Shown here: positions 52,548 through 61,200 of the stretch, one piece after another
Numbering within the stretch: the first letter of the stretch is position 1
Layout of the letters: each line of letters opens with the position of its first letter
Assembly: GCA_904393845.1 (NCBI GenBank)
Contig: CAJFNB010000001.1
Location: 132,082 to 196,081, forward strand
Origin: Alloclostridium intestinigallinarum
Lineage (GTDB): Bacteria; Bacillota; Clostridia; Christensenellales; UBA3700
DNA: 64,000 nt
Direction: 5' to 3'
The notes under the pieces: generated by a model
Told to the model about the DNA's origin: nothing
Databases searched by the model: none
What the model saw: the letters and a program-made list of their open reading frames with translations, nothing else
Position numbers and translations under genes: made by a program

Positions 52548-52882
52548 TCCGAAAAACTTGAAGCGGCGCCTTCTACATACTTAGCCGATTGTTGTTATTC
52601 CCTTTAAGCCGGCCAAACGGCAAGCCTGCCTATCGGAGAGCCGCTAATCTTGCAATCCGCAGCGCGGCGATGCGGTTGCCCTGTTCCGCTGGATGATGCC
52701 GGAACGGGTTCGCGGACCTACCCGCCCGACACTTCGCTATAAGTTAAGCAGCGAAGGCGAGAGTTTGAGCGCTCTCGGTTTTGTTGTTGTTTGCGTTTAA
52801 TTTTAATTTCCGTTTTTACGAAGACGAGCCTTCGGTATGCTTACTCCGCCCGCCATTCCCCGTCGAATGCCGGAACAGCCCC
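52519..52882 (-). ncRNA. ssrA: Transfer-messenger RNA (tmRNA)
   Basis: The 5' end GGGGCTGTTCCGGCATTCGA and the 3' end with TTCAACTCCCCTCAGCTCCACCA (T arm, acceptor and encoded CCA) pair as GGGGCUG/CAGCUCC. The resume frame at 52794-52744 encodes the tag ANNNKTESAQTLAFAA followed by TAA. With SmpB it rescues stalled ribosomes and marks the peptide for proteolysis. The length of 364 nt is normal. The tag end AFAA differs from the common ALAA but keeps the hydrophobic C-terminus proteases require. Confidence 0.96.
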
Positions 52883-52893
52883 TTGGATATTAC

Positions 52894-52922
52894 ATTATAT
52901 ATTATATGCGGAAATCTGTCAA
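52894..52922 (-). promoter_or_regulatory. Promoter of tmRNA
   Basis: TTGACA (52922-52917), 17 bp, TATAAT (52899-52894), about 11 bp ahead of the mature 5' end. Confidence 0.85.
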
Positions 52923-53004
52923 CAGCGAAATTTGTAATTTTTACAACTTCGCGCACGGCGGCGGAATTAAACGGTCTTCGCCCTGCTCCGCGCGGAAAAT
53001 ATTA

Positions 53005-53033
53005 TTGAAACGGGTACGGTCATATGCTATAAT
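53005..53033 (+). promoter_or_regulatory. Promoter of the zinc-ribbon gene
   Basis: TTGAAA (53005-53010), 17 bp, TATAAT (53028-53033). AAGGAGG follows as ribosome site. Confidence 0.75.
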
Positions 53034-53066
53034 ATAATAAAGCTGTTTGCATAAGGAGGCTTTTTT

Positions 53067-53759
53067 ATGGTAAGAGTTTCTTTGCCCACCATATGCGTGG
53101 TGCCGAATATAGAAAAGAGGTATAATTCCATGCGCGTTCTTCGCGCCGTCGGAGCCGCGATTGCCATACTCGCTTTTGCGGGGGTGATTGCGATAATGGC
53201 TGTTTCGTTTTCGGACGCTTCCGACGGTATGATACTGCCCTTTATACCCATACCCATGCTGTGCATAATGGCGGGCATGCTGATTTTCGCGTTCGGAAAT
53301 TACAAAGCGATGCAATACGCCAGGGTGAAAGCGGCGGTAAACACCATTAAATCGCGCGACAAAATTTTACTTTTGGACGTGTTTTCCATGGAGAGCAATT
53401 CCATAGACCTTGCGCAGGCGATGCTGGATACCGGCAATCTGCCCGGGTACGAACTTGTGGGAAGCGTAATGCTGGCAAAAACCGAACTGCACGTGAGTGA
53501 AGAAGAAGCAGTTGCCGAACATAACGCGCGGCTGCAGTCCATGCCCGCGATGATGGGCGCCATGATAAACGCCGCGCCCAATCTGGACAACACCTCTCCT
53601 TTGCCCGGACCCACGGCGCCGATAACTCCCGCAAAAGACGAAAAGGACGGAAAGCCGCGCTTTTGCACGCAATGCGGAACGGCGCTTGCGGAAACGGATA
53701 AGTTCTGCCCTTCCTGCGGCGCACCCGTTTCCCGACGGGACGGCGCGCCCCGCTCTTAA
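53067..53759 (+). CDS. Membrane protein with C-terminal zinc ribbon
   Basis: A 230-residue protein. Two membrane helices (about residues 28-48 and 58-78) are followed by a soluble helical region (85-185) and a zinc ribbon, CTQCGTALAETDKFCPSCG, at about 200-218. The ribbon is of the zinc_ribbon_2 type that is found attached to many Bacillota membrane proteins. Ligand and role are unknown. It has its own promoter and is probably monocistronic. Confidence 0.75.
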   Translation: MVRVSLPTICVVPNIEKRYNSMRVLRAVGAAIAILAFAGVIAIMAVSFSDASDGMILPFIPIPMLCIMAGMLIFAFGNYKAMQYARVKAAVNTIKSRDKILLLDVFSMESNSIDLAQAMLDTGNLPGYELVGSVMLAKTELHVSEEEAVAEHNARLQSMPAMMGAMINAAPNLDNTSPLPGPTAPITPAKDEKDGKPRFCTQCGTALAETDKFCPSCGAPVSRRDGAPRS

Positions 53760-53779
53760 TTTCACACCGCGGCGCTTTC

Positions 53780-53808
53780 TTGCCATATCCGCCGCAAGGT
53801 GATATAAT
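53780..53808 (+). promoter_or_regulatory. Promoter of mnmE, probably leaderless
   Basis: TTGCCA (53780-53785), 17 bp, TATAAT (53803-53808), then 6 nt to the ATG of mnmE. No ribosome site is present. Confidence 0.8.
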
Positions 53809-53814
53809 AACCGT

Positions 53815-55146
53815 ATGGACACGATAGCGGCAATAGCCACTCCGCTCGGCACGGGCGCGGTGGGAATCATAAGGATAAGCGGTGAAAAAGCGCGCGATAT
53901 AGTCGCACGCATATTTAAGCCGTACAAAATAGAAAATTTTTCAAAAGCGACCCCTTATATGATGTATCTGGGCAAACTGGATTGCGGCGGCGTGCGCGAC
54001 AAAGCGCTTGCCGTACTTTTTGCCGCGCCCAACTCTTACACGGGCGAGGACGTGGCGGAACTGCACTGCCACGGCGGAGCCGCCCTGCTCAGGCACGTGC
54101 TGGAAGGCGTTTGCGCCGCGGGCGCGAGGATAGCCGACAGGGGCGAATTCACGCGCCGCGCGTTTTTGAACGGCAAAATGGATTTGAGCGACGCCGAAGG
54201 CGTGATAGATATGATAAACGGCGATTCCGCCGCCGCAATCAACGCCGGATACAGGCTTGCGACGGGCGGGGTATCCGCGGCGGTGCACGGTCTTACTTCT
54301 CCCCTTCTGGACGTAATTGCACACATGGAAGCGGCGCTAGATTATCCCGAAGAGATGGAAGAAGAGGCGCGCCTTGCCGCCCAGCCCGTTCTGGACGCGC
54401 TCATAGAGAAAACGGAAAAACTGCTGTCCACCTGCCGCGCCGGGTCGGTGGTGAAAAACGGCATAACCGTGGCGATAGTAGGCGAAACCAACGTGGGAAA
54501 ATCTTCCCTGCTCAACGCGCTTACCGGCCGCGACAGGGCGATTGTGACCGACATAGCCGGCACCACGCGCGACAGCATAGAAGAAGCTCTCGAATGGAAG
54601 GGAATTACCCTGCGCTTTGTGGACACCGCGGGACTGAGGGAAAGCAGCGACGTGGTGGAGAGCATGGGCATAAGCCGAAGCAGGGATATTGCCAAATCAA
54701 GCGATATAGTGCTTTTTGTTACGGACGGAAGCCGCCCTAACAATGCGAAAAAGTCCGAGCTATTGAAGGACGTAGGCGAAAACACTCCCGTAATAGACGT
54801 GGTGAACAAGAGCGACCTAAAGAATTTCTCCTGCGCAAAAGGGCTTAAGATAAGTGCCAGAACGGGTGAAAATCTGGACAAACTTAAAGACGTGATAGTC
54901 GAAACGGTTCTGGGCAAAAATATAGATTCGGGCGGCGAACTCATCACTTCCATACGCCATAAAGAGGCTTTGGAACGCGCCCTAGGAAGCCTCAAATCCG
55001 CGCAGGAAGGCTTTGACGAAGTCCCTGCCGAATGTACCCTGCTCGATTTGAGAGCGGCTTATTCCGCTTACGGCGAGATAACGGGCGATACGGCGGACGA
55101 AAAGATTATTGATACCATTTTTTCCAAATTCTGTCTGGGCAAGTAA
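53815..55146 (+). CDS. mnmE: tRNA modification GTPase MnmE
   Basis: A 443-residue enzyme. With MnmG it makes the 5-(carboxymethylaminomethyl) group of wobble uridine. The N-terminal tetrahydrofolate-binding domain starts MDTIAAIATPLGTGAVGIIR. The G domain has GETNVGKSSLLNAL, DIAGTTRDSIEE, DTAGLRESSD and NKSD. The terminal FCLGK carries the catalytic Cys of the C[IL]GK motif. mnmG is not adjacent in this window. Confidence 0.97.
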   Translation: MDTIAAIATPLGTGAVGIIRISGEKARDIVARIFKPYKIENFSKATPYMMYLGKLDCGGVRDKALAVLFAAPNSYTGEDVAELHCHGGAALLRHVLEGVCAAGARIADRGEFTRRAFLNGKMDLSDAEGVIDMINGDSAAAINAGYRLATGGVSAAVHGLTSPLLDVIAHMEAALDYPEEMEEEARLAAQPVLDALIEKTEKLLSTCRAGSVVKNGITVAIVGETNVGKSSLLNALTGRDRAIVTDIAGTTRDSIEEALEWKGITLRFVDTAGLRESSDVVESMGISRSRDIAKSSDIVLFVTDGSRPNNAKKSELLKDVGENTPVIDVVNKSDLKNFSCAKGLKISARTGENLDKLKDVIVETVLGKNIDSGGELITSIRHKEALERALGSLKSAQEGFDEVPAECTLLDLRAAYSAYGEITGDTADEKIIDTIFSKFCLGK

Positions 55147-55151
55147 TCTCG

Positions 55152-55180
55152 GTCGGTGGAGTAGTATTGCTCCGCCGACA
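55152..55180 (+). terminator. Hairpin after mnmE
   Basis: GTCGGTGGAG and CTCCGCCGAC form a 10-bp stem with one wobble and an 8-nt loop. Only a weak T-rich tail (ATTTATATT) follows, so it may be a weak terminator. Confidence 0.5.
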
Positions 55181-55220
55181 TTTATATTAAACCTTTTTCC
55201 GAACGCTTCCAGTTACCGTC

Positions 55221-55435
55221 TACCCGTAGCCGACCCCAGTAAAACATATTTTACCGTAAAGAATAAAATATGTGTATATATTTGGGTGTAAAATACATGC
55301 TTTTAGCGTAACTGGTTTCGGGCAGATTTGTGCGAGATGGCGCTCAGTTGTAGTAACCTACAACAAGTCGACAGATTGTGCAAATATGCCGAAAGCAGTA
55401 CGATTAAAGTGTTCTACTGAGGTTGGGTACGGGTA
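55221..55435. mobile_element. MITE-like terminal-inverted-repeat element, copy 2
   Basis: About 215 bp, bounded by TACCCGTA and TACGGGTA, and related to copy 1 at 7402-7633. Shared blocks are AAAATATGTGTATAT with GGGTGTAAAAT inside the left end, and GAAAGCAGTACGATTAAAG with TGTTCTACTG at the right end. The middle is unrelated to copy 1. The right arm encodes the last six residues and stop of murB. If the target is TA, both ends show it here. Confidence 0.7.
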
Positions 55436-56289
55436 TTTGCCATATTATTTATAATTTCTATTTCATATTCGAGCGGAAGCGGTACTCCCGCCCTCACCTT
55501 TTCCGCAAGTTCGTAATAGTCGCGCGCGGTACCCGTGCCCGTATTCACTATAAAACCCGCGTGTTTTTCGCTCACCTGCGCTCCGCCGACGACCGTTCCT
55601 TTGAATCCCGCCTGTTCTATGTAATACGCGCTTGAAATATCTCCGCACTTTTTGAAAGTGCAGCCCAGGGACGGCCGTCCCGGCTGGGTAGACGCGCGCA
55701 ACGCCTGCCATACGCGCATATCCTCTTCTATTTTATTTCCGTCGGACGGCGTAAGGCGGAGCATTACCCCCAGAATAAGCCCCGCGCCCTTTAACGAACT
55801 GCGGCGGTAGGAAAAGTCGATGTCCTTGGCGTACAGCCGTTCTATCCTGCCGCCGGCGGCAACGTCCGCATACACCAGAACGTCGCTTATCTCCCTGCCG
55901 TAACAGCCGCTGTTTCCCGCCGCGGCTCCGCCAACCGTGCCGGGAATTCCGCACAGCTGTTCCATACCCGAAAGCCCGCGCATTCGCGCCCATCTGCAGA
56001 CGGAAGACAGGCTTTCGCCCGCCATGACGTATAAATCGCGCTCCCCGTCTATTATCCCCTTCATTCCGCGCATACATACGGCAATATCAATATCGCCGAG
56101 AACGAGCGTGTTGGTGATTCCGCCCAGATACACCGCGCCGCCACACGCCTTCGCCGCTTTTGCCGCGGCGGTGAAGTCGGACGGAAATACGGCGGTTTTA
56201 ACGGTAAATTCGTCGCCGAAAGAACTTTTCAGGCGGCAGTCGCGCTTTATCGCGCAGCCGCATTTTTTCAGATTCTCTTCAAAAGCCAT
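55414..56289 (-). CDS. murB: UDP-N-acetylenolpyruvoylglucosamine reductase
   Basis: A 291-residue FAD enzyme that completes UDP-MurNAc synthesis. GGITNTLVLGD near residue 56, the block GIPGTVGGAAAGNSGCYG near 114 and SLGCTFKKCGD near 204 (Cys in place of the usual Ser) lead to EKHAGFIVNTGTG near 249. The native protein should end near EYEIEIINN; the final MANTRTQPQ includes six codons from the inverted-repeat element. A TACAAT box lies 5 nt ahead of the ATG, so this too may be leaderless, though no good -35 was found. Confidence 0.93.
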   Translation of the reverse strand: MAFEENLKKCGCAIKRDCRLKSSFGDEFTVKTAVFPSDFTAAAKAAKACGGAVYLGGITNTLVLGDIDIAVCMRGMKGIIDGERDLYVMAGESLSSVCRWARMRGLSGMEQLCGIPGTVGGAAAGNSGCYGREISDVLVYADVAAGGRIERLYAKDIDFSYRRSSLKGAGLILGVMLRLTPSDGNKIEEDMRVWQALRASTQPGRPSLGCTFKKCGDISSAYYIEQAGFKGTVVGGAQVSEKHAGFIVNTGTGTARDYYELAEKVRAGVPLPLEYEIEIINNMANTRTQPQ

Positions 56290-56451
56290 AATTCATTGTA
56301 TGTGCTTTAAGGGCAAAAAGCACACCGAATAAAAATTTTTATTATGCCCACACTTTACAGGACGGCACCCGTGCGGCGCTTGCGGAATTGTCCCGAAAGG
56401 ACATATTTGATTGTTCCGCCCGGTTCCGTAATAAAATTTACAGGAGTTAGT

Positions 56452-57036
56452 ATGCAACTTAAAGACAGTAAGACTTTTCAGAATCTGACAAACGCCTTTG
56501 CGGGCGAATGTATGGCAATGGTAAGATACCGCTTCGTATCTTACGGCGCAACCCAGCAGGGCTACAAGGCTCTGGCGGCGCTTGTGGACGACGTTATCTA
56601 CAACGAATTCCAGCACGCGCGTATGCTCTACACCTTTATAGAGTCGGCGGACAAGGGTACGATAAACAATCTGCCCGTAAATTCCGGCTATCCTTTCAAG
56701 GAAAAGTGGAATCTGCTCGACAACCTGAAATTTGCCGCCGACGACGAGGAAGCGGAAGTGGAAATTTACTCCGCGTTTGCCAAGACGGCGCGCGAAGAAG
56801 GCTTCAAGGACGTGGCGGGACTTTTTGAAAACCTCACGCAGGTGGAAACCTGCCATAACAAGCTGTTCACGCAGCTTTATACGCAGATGAAGGACGGAAG
56901 TATGTATAAAAAGCCTCAGGCGATAAAGTGGAAGTGCGGCGACTGCGGCTACGAAGCCACATCCAAAGAGGCATGGACAGAATGCCCCATGTGCCAGGCA
57001 AAGCAGGGCGCCGTCCTTATACAGATAGAAGATTGA
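56452..57036 (+). CDS. Rubrerythrin
   Basis: A 194-residue non-haem iron peroxidase that detoxifies hydrogen peroxide in anaerobes. The diiron four-helix bundle (residues 1-145) has the ligand motifs AFAGECMAM near 16, EFQHAR near 56, EAEVEIY near 98 and ETCHN near 133. The rubredoxin-like C-terminus has CGDCGY and CPMCQ. The ribosome site CAGGAG precedes the ATG. It is monocistronic. Confidence 0.96.
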   Translation: MQLKDSKTFQNLTNAFAGECMAMVRYRFVSYGATQQGYKALAALVDDVIYNEFQHARMLYTFIESADKGTINNLPVNSGYPFKEKWNLLDNLKFAADDEEAEVEIYSAFAKTAREEGFKDVAGLFENLTQVETCHNKLFTQLYTQMKDGSMYKKPQAIKWKCGDCGYEATSKEAWTECPMCQAKQGAVLIQIED

Positions 57037-57107
57037 TGCGCCGCAGATAAAGACGATACGGCAACTCGGTCGACAGGCGGCGCGTAGCACCGCCTATGCC
57101 ATAGATA

Positions 57108-57141
57108 AAAAGAAACGCCGCTTGAAAGCGACGTTTCTTTT
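57108..57141 (+). terminator. Terminator after rubrerythrin
   Basis: AAAGAAACG and CGTTTCTTT pair around an inner GCTT/AGC hairpin; seven T follow. A second hairpin, AGGCGG/CCGCCT, lies just upstream near 57075-57095. Confidence 0.85.
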
Positions 57142-57175
57142 TTTGGGTGATACCTGCGACAGGTAGAGTGTCTTA

Positions 57176-57655
57176 TTATTCGTTTTTCGCAGAGGGCATT
57201 TCCTGCATATTTTCAGGTGCGGCTGTATGTACCTTTGCGGCGGGAGCGTTTACCTTTGCCCTTTCTTCCATAACCTGCAAAATCTGGTTGTAAAGCTCCT
57301 TTATCTTACTCTTTTCCCCACGCTTGAATGTAATGCTTTCAAATCTGCCCCCTATGCCTATGGAAAGTCTTACCCTTGCGGACAAAATTGCTAACACCGC
57401 AATTACAATGCCGAACACTATGATTACAACCCCGACAATGATATTTAGCATAGCAGCGGAGACTATACCCGTGATAAGAAACAACGCGCCAAATATAAGT
57501 CCGAGGGGATTCATTGTACGAGCGTATGCAAGCGATTCTATCTTATCAATATAAAGCCTATTCTCCAAAAAATTGCTTCGTTTTTTCATGGTAAGAATAA
57601 TTTCGTTTTTCGTAACTTCAACGCTGTCATACTGTATTGCTATATTTCTTGCCAT
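57176..57655 (-). CDS. Small membrane protein
   Basis: A 159-residue protein of unknown family. A beta-rich N-terminus (residues 1-45) is followed by two membrane helices (about 50-70 and 74-96), a PH-like strand region (RVRLSIGIGGRFESITF) and an Ala/Pro-rich tail. The layout resembles short PH-domain membrane proteins. The start at 57655 follows GGGAGAG. Its leader is shared with the next gene upstream. Confidence 0.7.
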   Translation of the reverse strand: MARNIAIQYDSVEVTKNEIILTMKKRSNFLENRLYIDKIESLAYARTMNPLGLIFGALFLITGIVSAAMLNIIVGVVIIVFGIVIAVLAILSARVRLSIGIGGRFESITFKRGEKSKIKELYNQILQVMEERAKVNAPAAKVHTAAPENMQEMPSAKNE

Positions 57656-57667
57656 ATATTCTCTCCC

Positions 57668-57682
57668 TTGCCTTAATGGCAA
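57668..57682 (-). promoter_or_regulatory. Shared leader hairpin, downstream copy
   Basis: TTGCCATTAAGGCAA is an inverted repeat (TTGCC/GGCAA) directly followed by GGGAGAGAATATATGGC, the ribosome site and start of the membrane-protein gene. Nearly the same sequence lies before the small Cys-rich gene at 57950. Confidence 0.6.
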
Positions 57683-57717
57683 TATTTTTATTATATTTCG
57701 AATTCTATAAAATGCTA

Positions 57718-57936
57718 TTAGGATCTATAAGAATCCGCATCACTTATAGAACTGTTTTCAAGATAACCATTACAACAACCGTAAGGAGAAACTCTTCTCT
57801 TCAAATGCCTACAATAGTTTAATTTAAGCTCTCCGCAAGTTTTCCCCTTGTCATCATCCCAATAACAGATATTAGTAAAATCCTCATACTCTTTCTCGTA
57901 GCTAAAACAATTTTTGCAATATTTTTCAAGAGCCAT
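57718..57936 (-). CDS. Small Cys-rich protein
   Basis: A 72-residue protein with seven Cys: CKNCF, ICYWD, TCGEL, YCRH and GCCNG. The spacing suggests one or two zinc or iron sites; I do not recognise the family. It has a good ribosome site, GGGAGGG. It is soluble and acidic, and has the same leader hairpin as the downstream membrane protein. Confidence 0.65.
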   Translation of the reverse strand: MALEKYCKNCFSYEKEYEDFTNICYWDDDKGKTCGELKLNYCRHLKRRVSPYGCCNGYLENSSISDADSYRS

Positions 57937-57949
57937 ATATTCCCTCCCT

Positions 57950-57964
57950 TTGCCTTAACGGCAA
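57950..57964 (-). promoter_or_regulatory. Shared leader hairpin, upstream copy
   Basis: TTGCCGTTAAGGCAA followed by AGGGAGGGAATATATGGC. It differs from the downstream copy at only a few bases over about 33 bp. A common regulator or a duplicated translation start is likely. Confidence 0.6.
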
Positions 57965-58137
57965 ATAAATTTACAAAGAAAGTGTAACATATTACCCCCC
58001 CCCGTCAACTGTTTAGCTCATTTTTATAAATAATTTACGTTTGTTGAATTTATTTTAAGTGTTGCGATATGGATATGCGCGCGGACGCTCCGCACTCCGA
58101 CGCCTCTTTTTTACAACAGCCGTGAATATTTTTATGG

Positions 58138-58166
58138 TTGCGCGCGCCGCCGATTTATAGTATAAT
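58138..58166 (+). promoter_or_regulatory. Promoter of the large helicase gene
   Basis: TTGCGC (58138-58143), 17 bp, TATAAT (58161-58166), about 40 nt before the ATG; GAAGGA is the ribosome site. Confidence 0.7.
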
Positions 58167-58206
58167 ATCCGTATAGCGAATTTACTTCCGCTCGAAGGAC
58201 TGTCAC

Positions 58207-61200
58207 ATGAGTAAAAAGTCAAAATATCTTTCTGAAACATTGGAAATAGAAAGCCAACTGCTCCCGGACGCAGGATACGGCACTTATTATTGCCGTCTGC
58301 CTTTGTTCACCCTGCTCAGGCTGAACAATAAGGGGGAATCTTCAACGGACGCGCTTACCGTGAAGATTTCAAGCGCGGAAGAAGGCGGTCAGCCCGGACT
58401 TATCGTTGCCAAAGAGATAGAAATTGACGATATACAGCCCGATTCGGGCGTGGAGATTAACGCCGGAAGCGTGCTCAACCCCAAATTCCTGGCGGAGCTG
58501 AACGAGATAACTTCACGAACGGTTACCGTGACGGTTTTTTCCGGCAAAGAAGAAGTGCTGAGCGTGCAGAATGAAGTCCGCTGCCTGCCCATAGACTGCT
58601 GGCCGGGGCTGGGCGCAAGCGTGGAAATGCTCTCCACCCTGGTGCGCCCCAAGCTGGCGGACTGCCGCAAAATTTTGTCGGAAGCCGCTCTCCAGATGCA
58701 AAAATGGGGCTATCCGTCCGAATGGAGCGGCTATTCGGGCAACGACAAAAACGCCGTGCGCTCCGCCGCCGCGGCGATATATTCGGCGATAAGGGCGCAG
58801 GATTTGACCGCCCTGCCCGAAAATTCGCTGACCCTGCCCCAACAGACGGGCGATTTGACGGAAGTGCTGTCCAAAAAAGAGGCTACGCCTTTGCAGGCGG
58901 CCCTGCTTTACGCTTCGTGCATAGAAAGCGCGGGACTTAATCCCGTTATCGTGCTCGGGGAAGAGGGCGTCGCCGCAGGCGTATGGCTCAGGGAGAACTG
59001 CTTCACCTCGACCTGCATAGACGACATGTCCGTAATAGAAAAATATGTGCAGGACGGCGTGAACAACCTGGCGGTATTCGACGTTAACGATATATTCTCG
59101 CACAAAAACGCCAGCTTTACCACGAGCGGAACGCACTTTGCGGCGGCTTTGAAGCGCGGCGATTACGAAGTTGCGCTCGACGTGAAGAGATGCCGCATAG
59201 GAGGACTTTTCCCCCTGCCCATCAAGGTGAAACAGAACGGGAAATACGAGCTTCTGGACGAAAAGAGTTTTTCCTACGACAACAAGCCGGAAGAGCTGCC
59301 CGTGTTCAGCGCAAAAGAACGTGGCGCAAGCAAGGAACGCACCTGGCAGAGGCGCCTGCTGGATTTGTCTTTGAAAAACAATCTGCTCGCCTTCAAGACG
59401 GGCGGCGACTGCGTAAGAATACTTTCCTGCGACCTTACTTCTTTCATTCAGGGGCTGGATAGTGCGGACAAGTTCAATCTGCTCCCCTCCGCGCAGGAGG
59501 TGAACCAGCCGTCCGGATTCGGCGAAAGTCTGGAAGTGCGCGCGCTCCGCGAACTCATACAGATGCAGCTTTCTTCGGGCACGATGCGTTCGTATTTACA
59601 GGCGGACGCGCTGAACGAAAGCTGCTCGTCGCTGATAAGAAAAGCCAAAACGGCGCAGGAAGAGGCGGGCGCGAATACGCTGTGCCTCGCCCTGGGCTTT
59701 CTGAAGTGGAAAAAGGACGGGGAATACAAATACGCGCCGCTTATCCTGCTGCCCGTCACCCTGCAGAAAAACCGCCGCCAGGGAATAACTCTCATACGCG
59801 ACGAAGATTACACGGTAAACACCACTCTTCTGGAATTTCTGAAGAGGGAATTCGACATAGATTTGCGCGGCATAGAGGACGAAAACTTCTCCGCGGCGCA
59901 GACGCTGGCGCTCTTCCGCGCCAAAACCGCCGAGATGGACGGCTGGGAAGTGACGGAAGACGTGTACATATCGCAGTTCACTTTTGCGCGCTACGCCATG
60001 TGGAGCGACGTAAAGAACAATATATCCGTCTTCAAGAAAAATCCGCTCATAGCTTCCCTGCTTGCGGGGGCGAACAAACTGCCCTCTTCCGGACTTTCCG
60101 GCAAGAGCGAGGACGAATCCGACCCGTGCGGAATACTGACTCCGCTGCCCTGCGACAGTTCGCAGTTCGAAGCGGTGGCGGAATGCGCCGCGGGCACCAC
60201 TTTCGTGTTGCACGGCCCTCCCGGCACGGGCAAGAGCCAGACAATTACCAATATGATAGCCAACGCCGTGAACGAAGGCAAACGCGTGCTGTTCGTGGCG
60301 GAAAAACAGGCGGCCCTTTCCGTGGTCAAAAAGAGGCTGACGGATATAGGCATAGGCGAATTCTGCCTTGAATTCACCACGGGCAAACCCGCGGACAAGA
60401 GTGCGCTCATAACGTCCCTGCAATCCACGCTCGACTTGAAAAACGCCGAGTATACGGATACTTTCGCAGAAGACGGCAGGAAGATAGAAGAAGTAAGAGG
60501 AGCCCTTTCGCGCCCTTACTCCGCCCTGCATAAAAAACGCACGATAGGCGCTTCTGTATACGACGGAATACTGTATTACTTCCGCAACCGCAAATCAAGC
60601 GACCTGATGAACATAGAAAGCACCTTCTACGACAGCCTAACCGCGGAAAAGCTGGAAAAATGCGAAAGTATGCTCACCCTCGCGCAGGTTGCCGCCAAGG
60701 AATGCGGCGGCGTGTACCGCTCGCCTTTCGACAACGTGAATATTTCCGAATATTCCGAGGACGTAAAGGCGGCTACGCTGTGCGCGGCGGAAGTTCTGCT
60801 TGCCGAACTGAAACACTTCCGCAATTACGTGGGGCTGTTTTTAGAGCTTTTCAGCCAGAAAATAAGTTCCTTCACCCCGAAAAAAGCGGGCAGCTTCGTC
60901 CGTATCCTGACCATGCTGAAAAGCGGCGCCCTGCAGGAGTTTTTCGGCATGGACGAGCGGGAAATGCACGCCTTTTTCAACGCGTCCCTTACCTACGACA
61001 GGGCGCTCAGGCTGTGGTTCAGGCGTTTCGACGACATTCCCGACGTGGAAAAACTCATGCCCGGACTGAAAGAGGAGCTTGACAACTGGGACGAAAACTA
61101 CCGTTCTTCGCGCAGGATAACGGCGGTGATCAAAAAGCTGAACAAGTGCACTCAAAACAAGCTGGGCGAAAAAGAAGAAGCCGAATGGGTGAAGCGCGCA

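Noticed and set aside
52374..52607. Plus-strand frame across the tmRNA end
   Set aside because: It reads through the terminator and the complement of the tmRNA, so it is not a protein gene.
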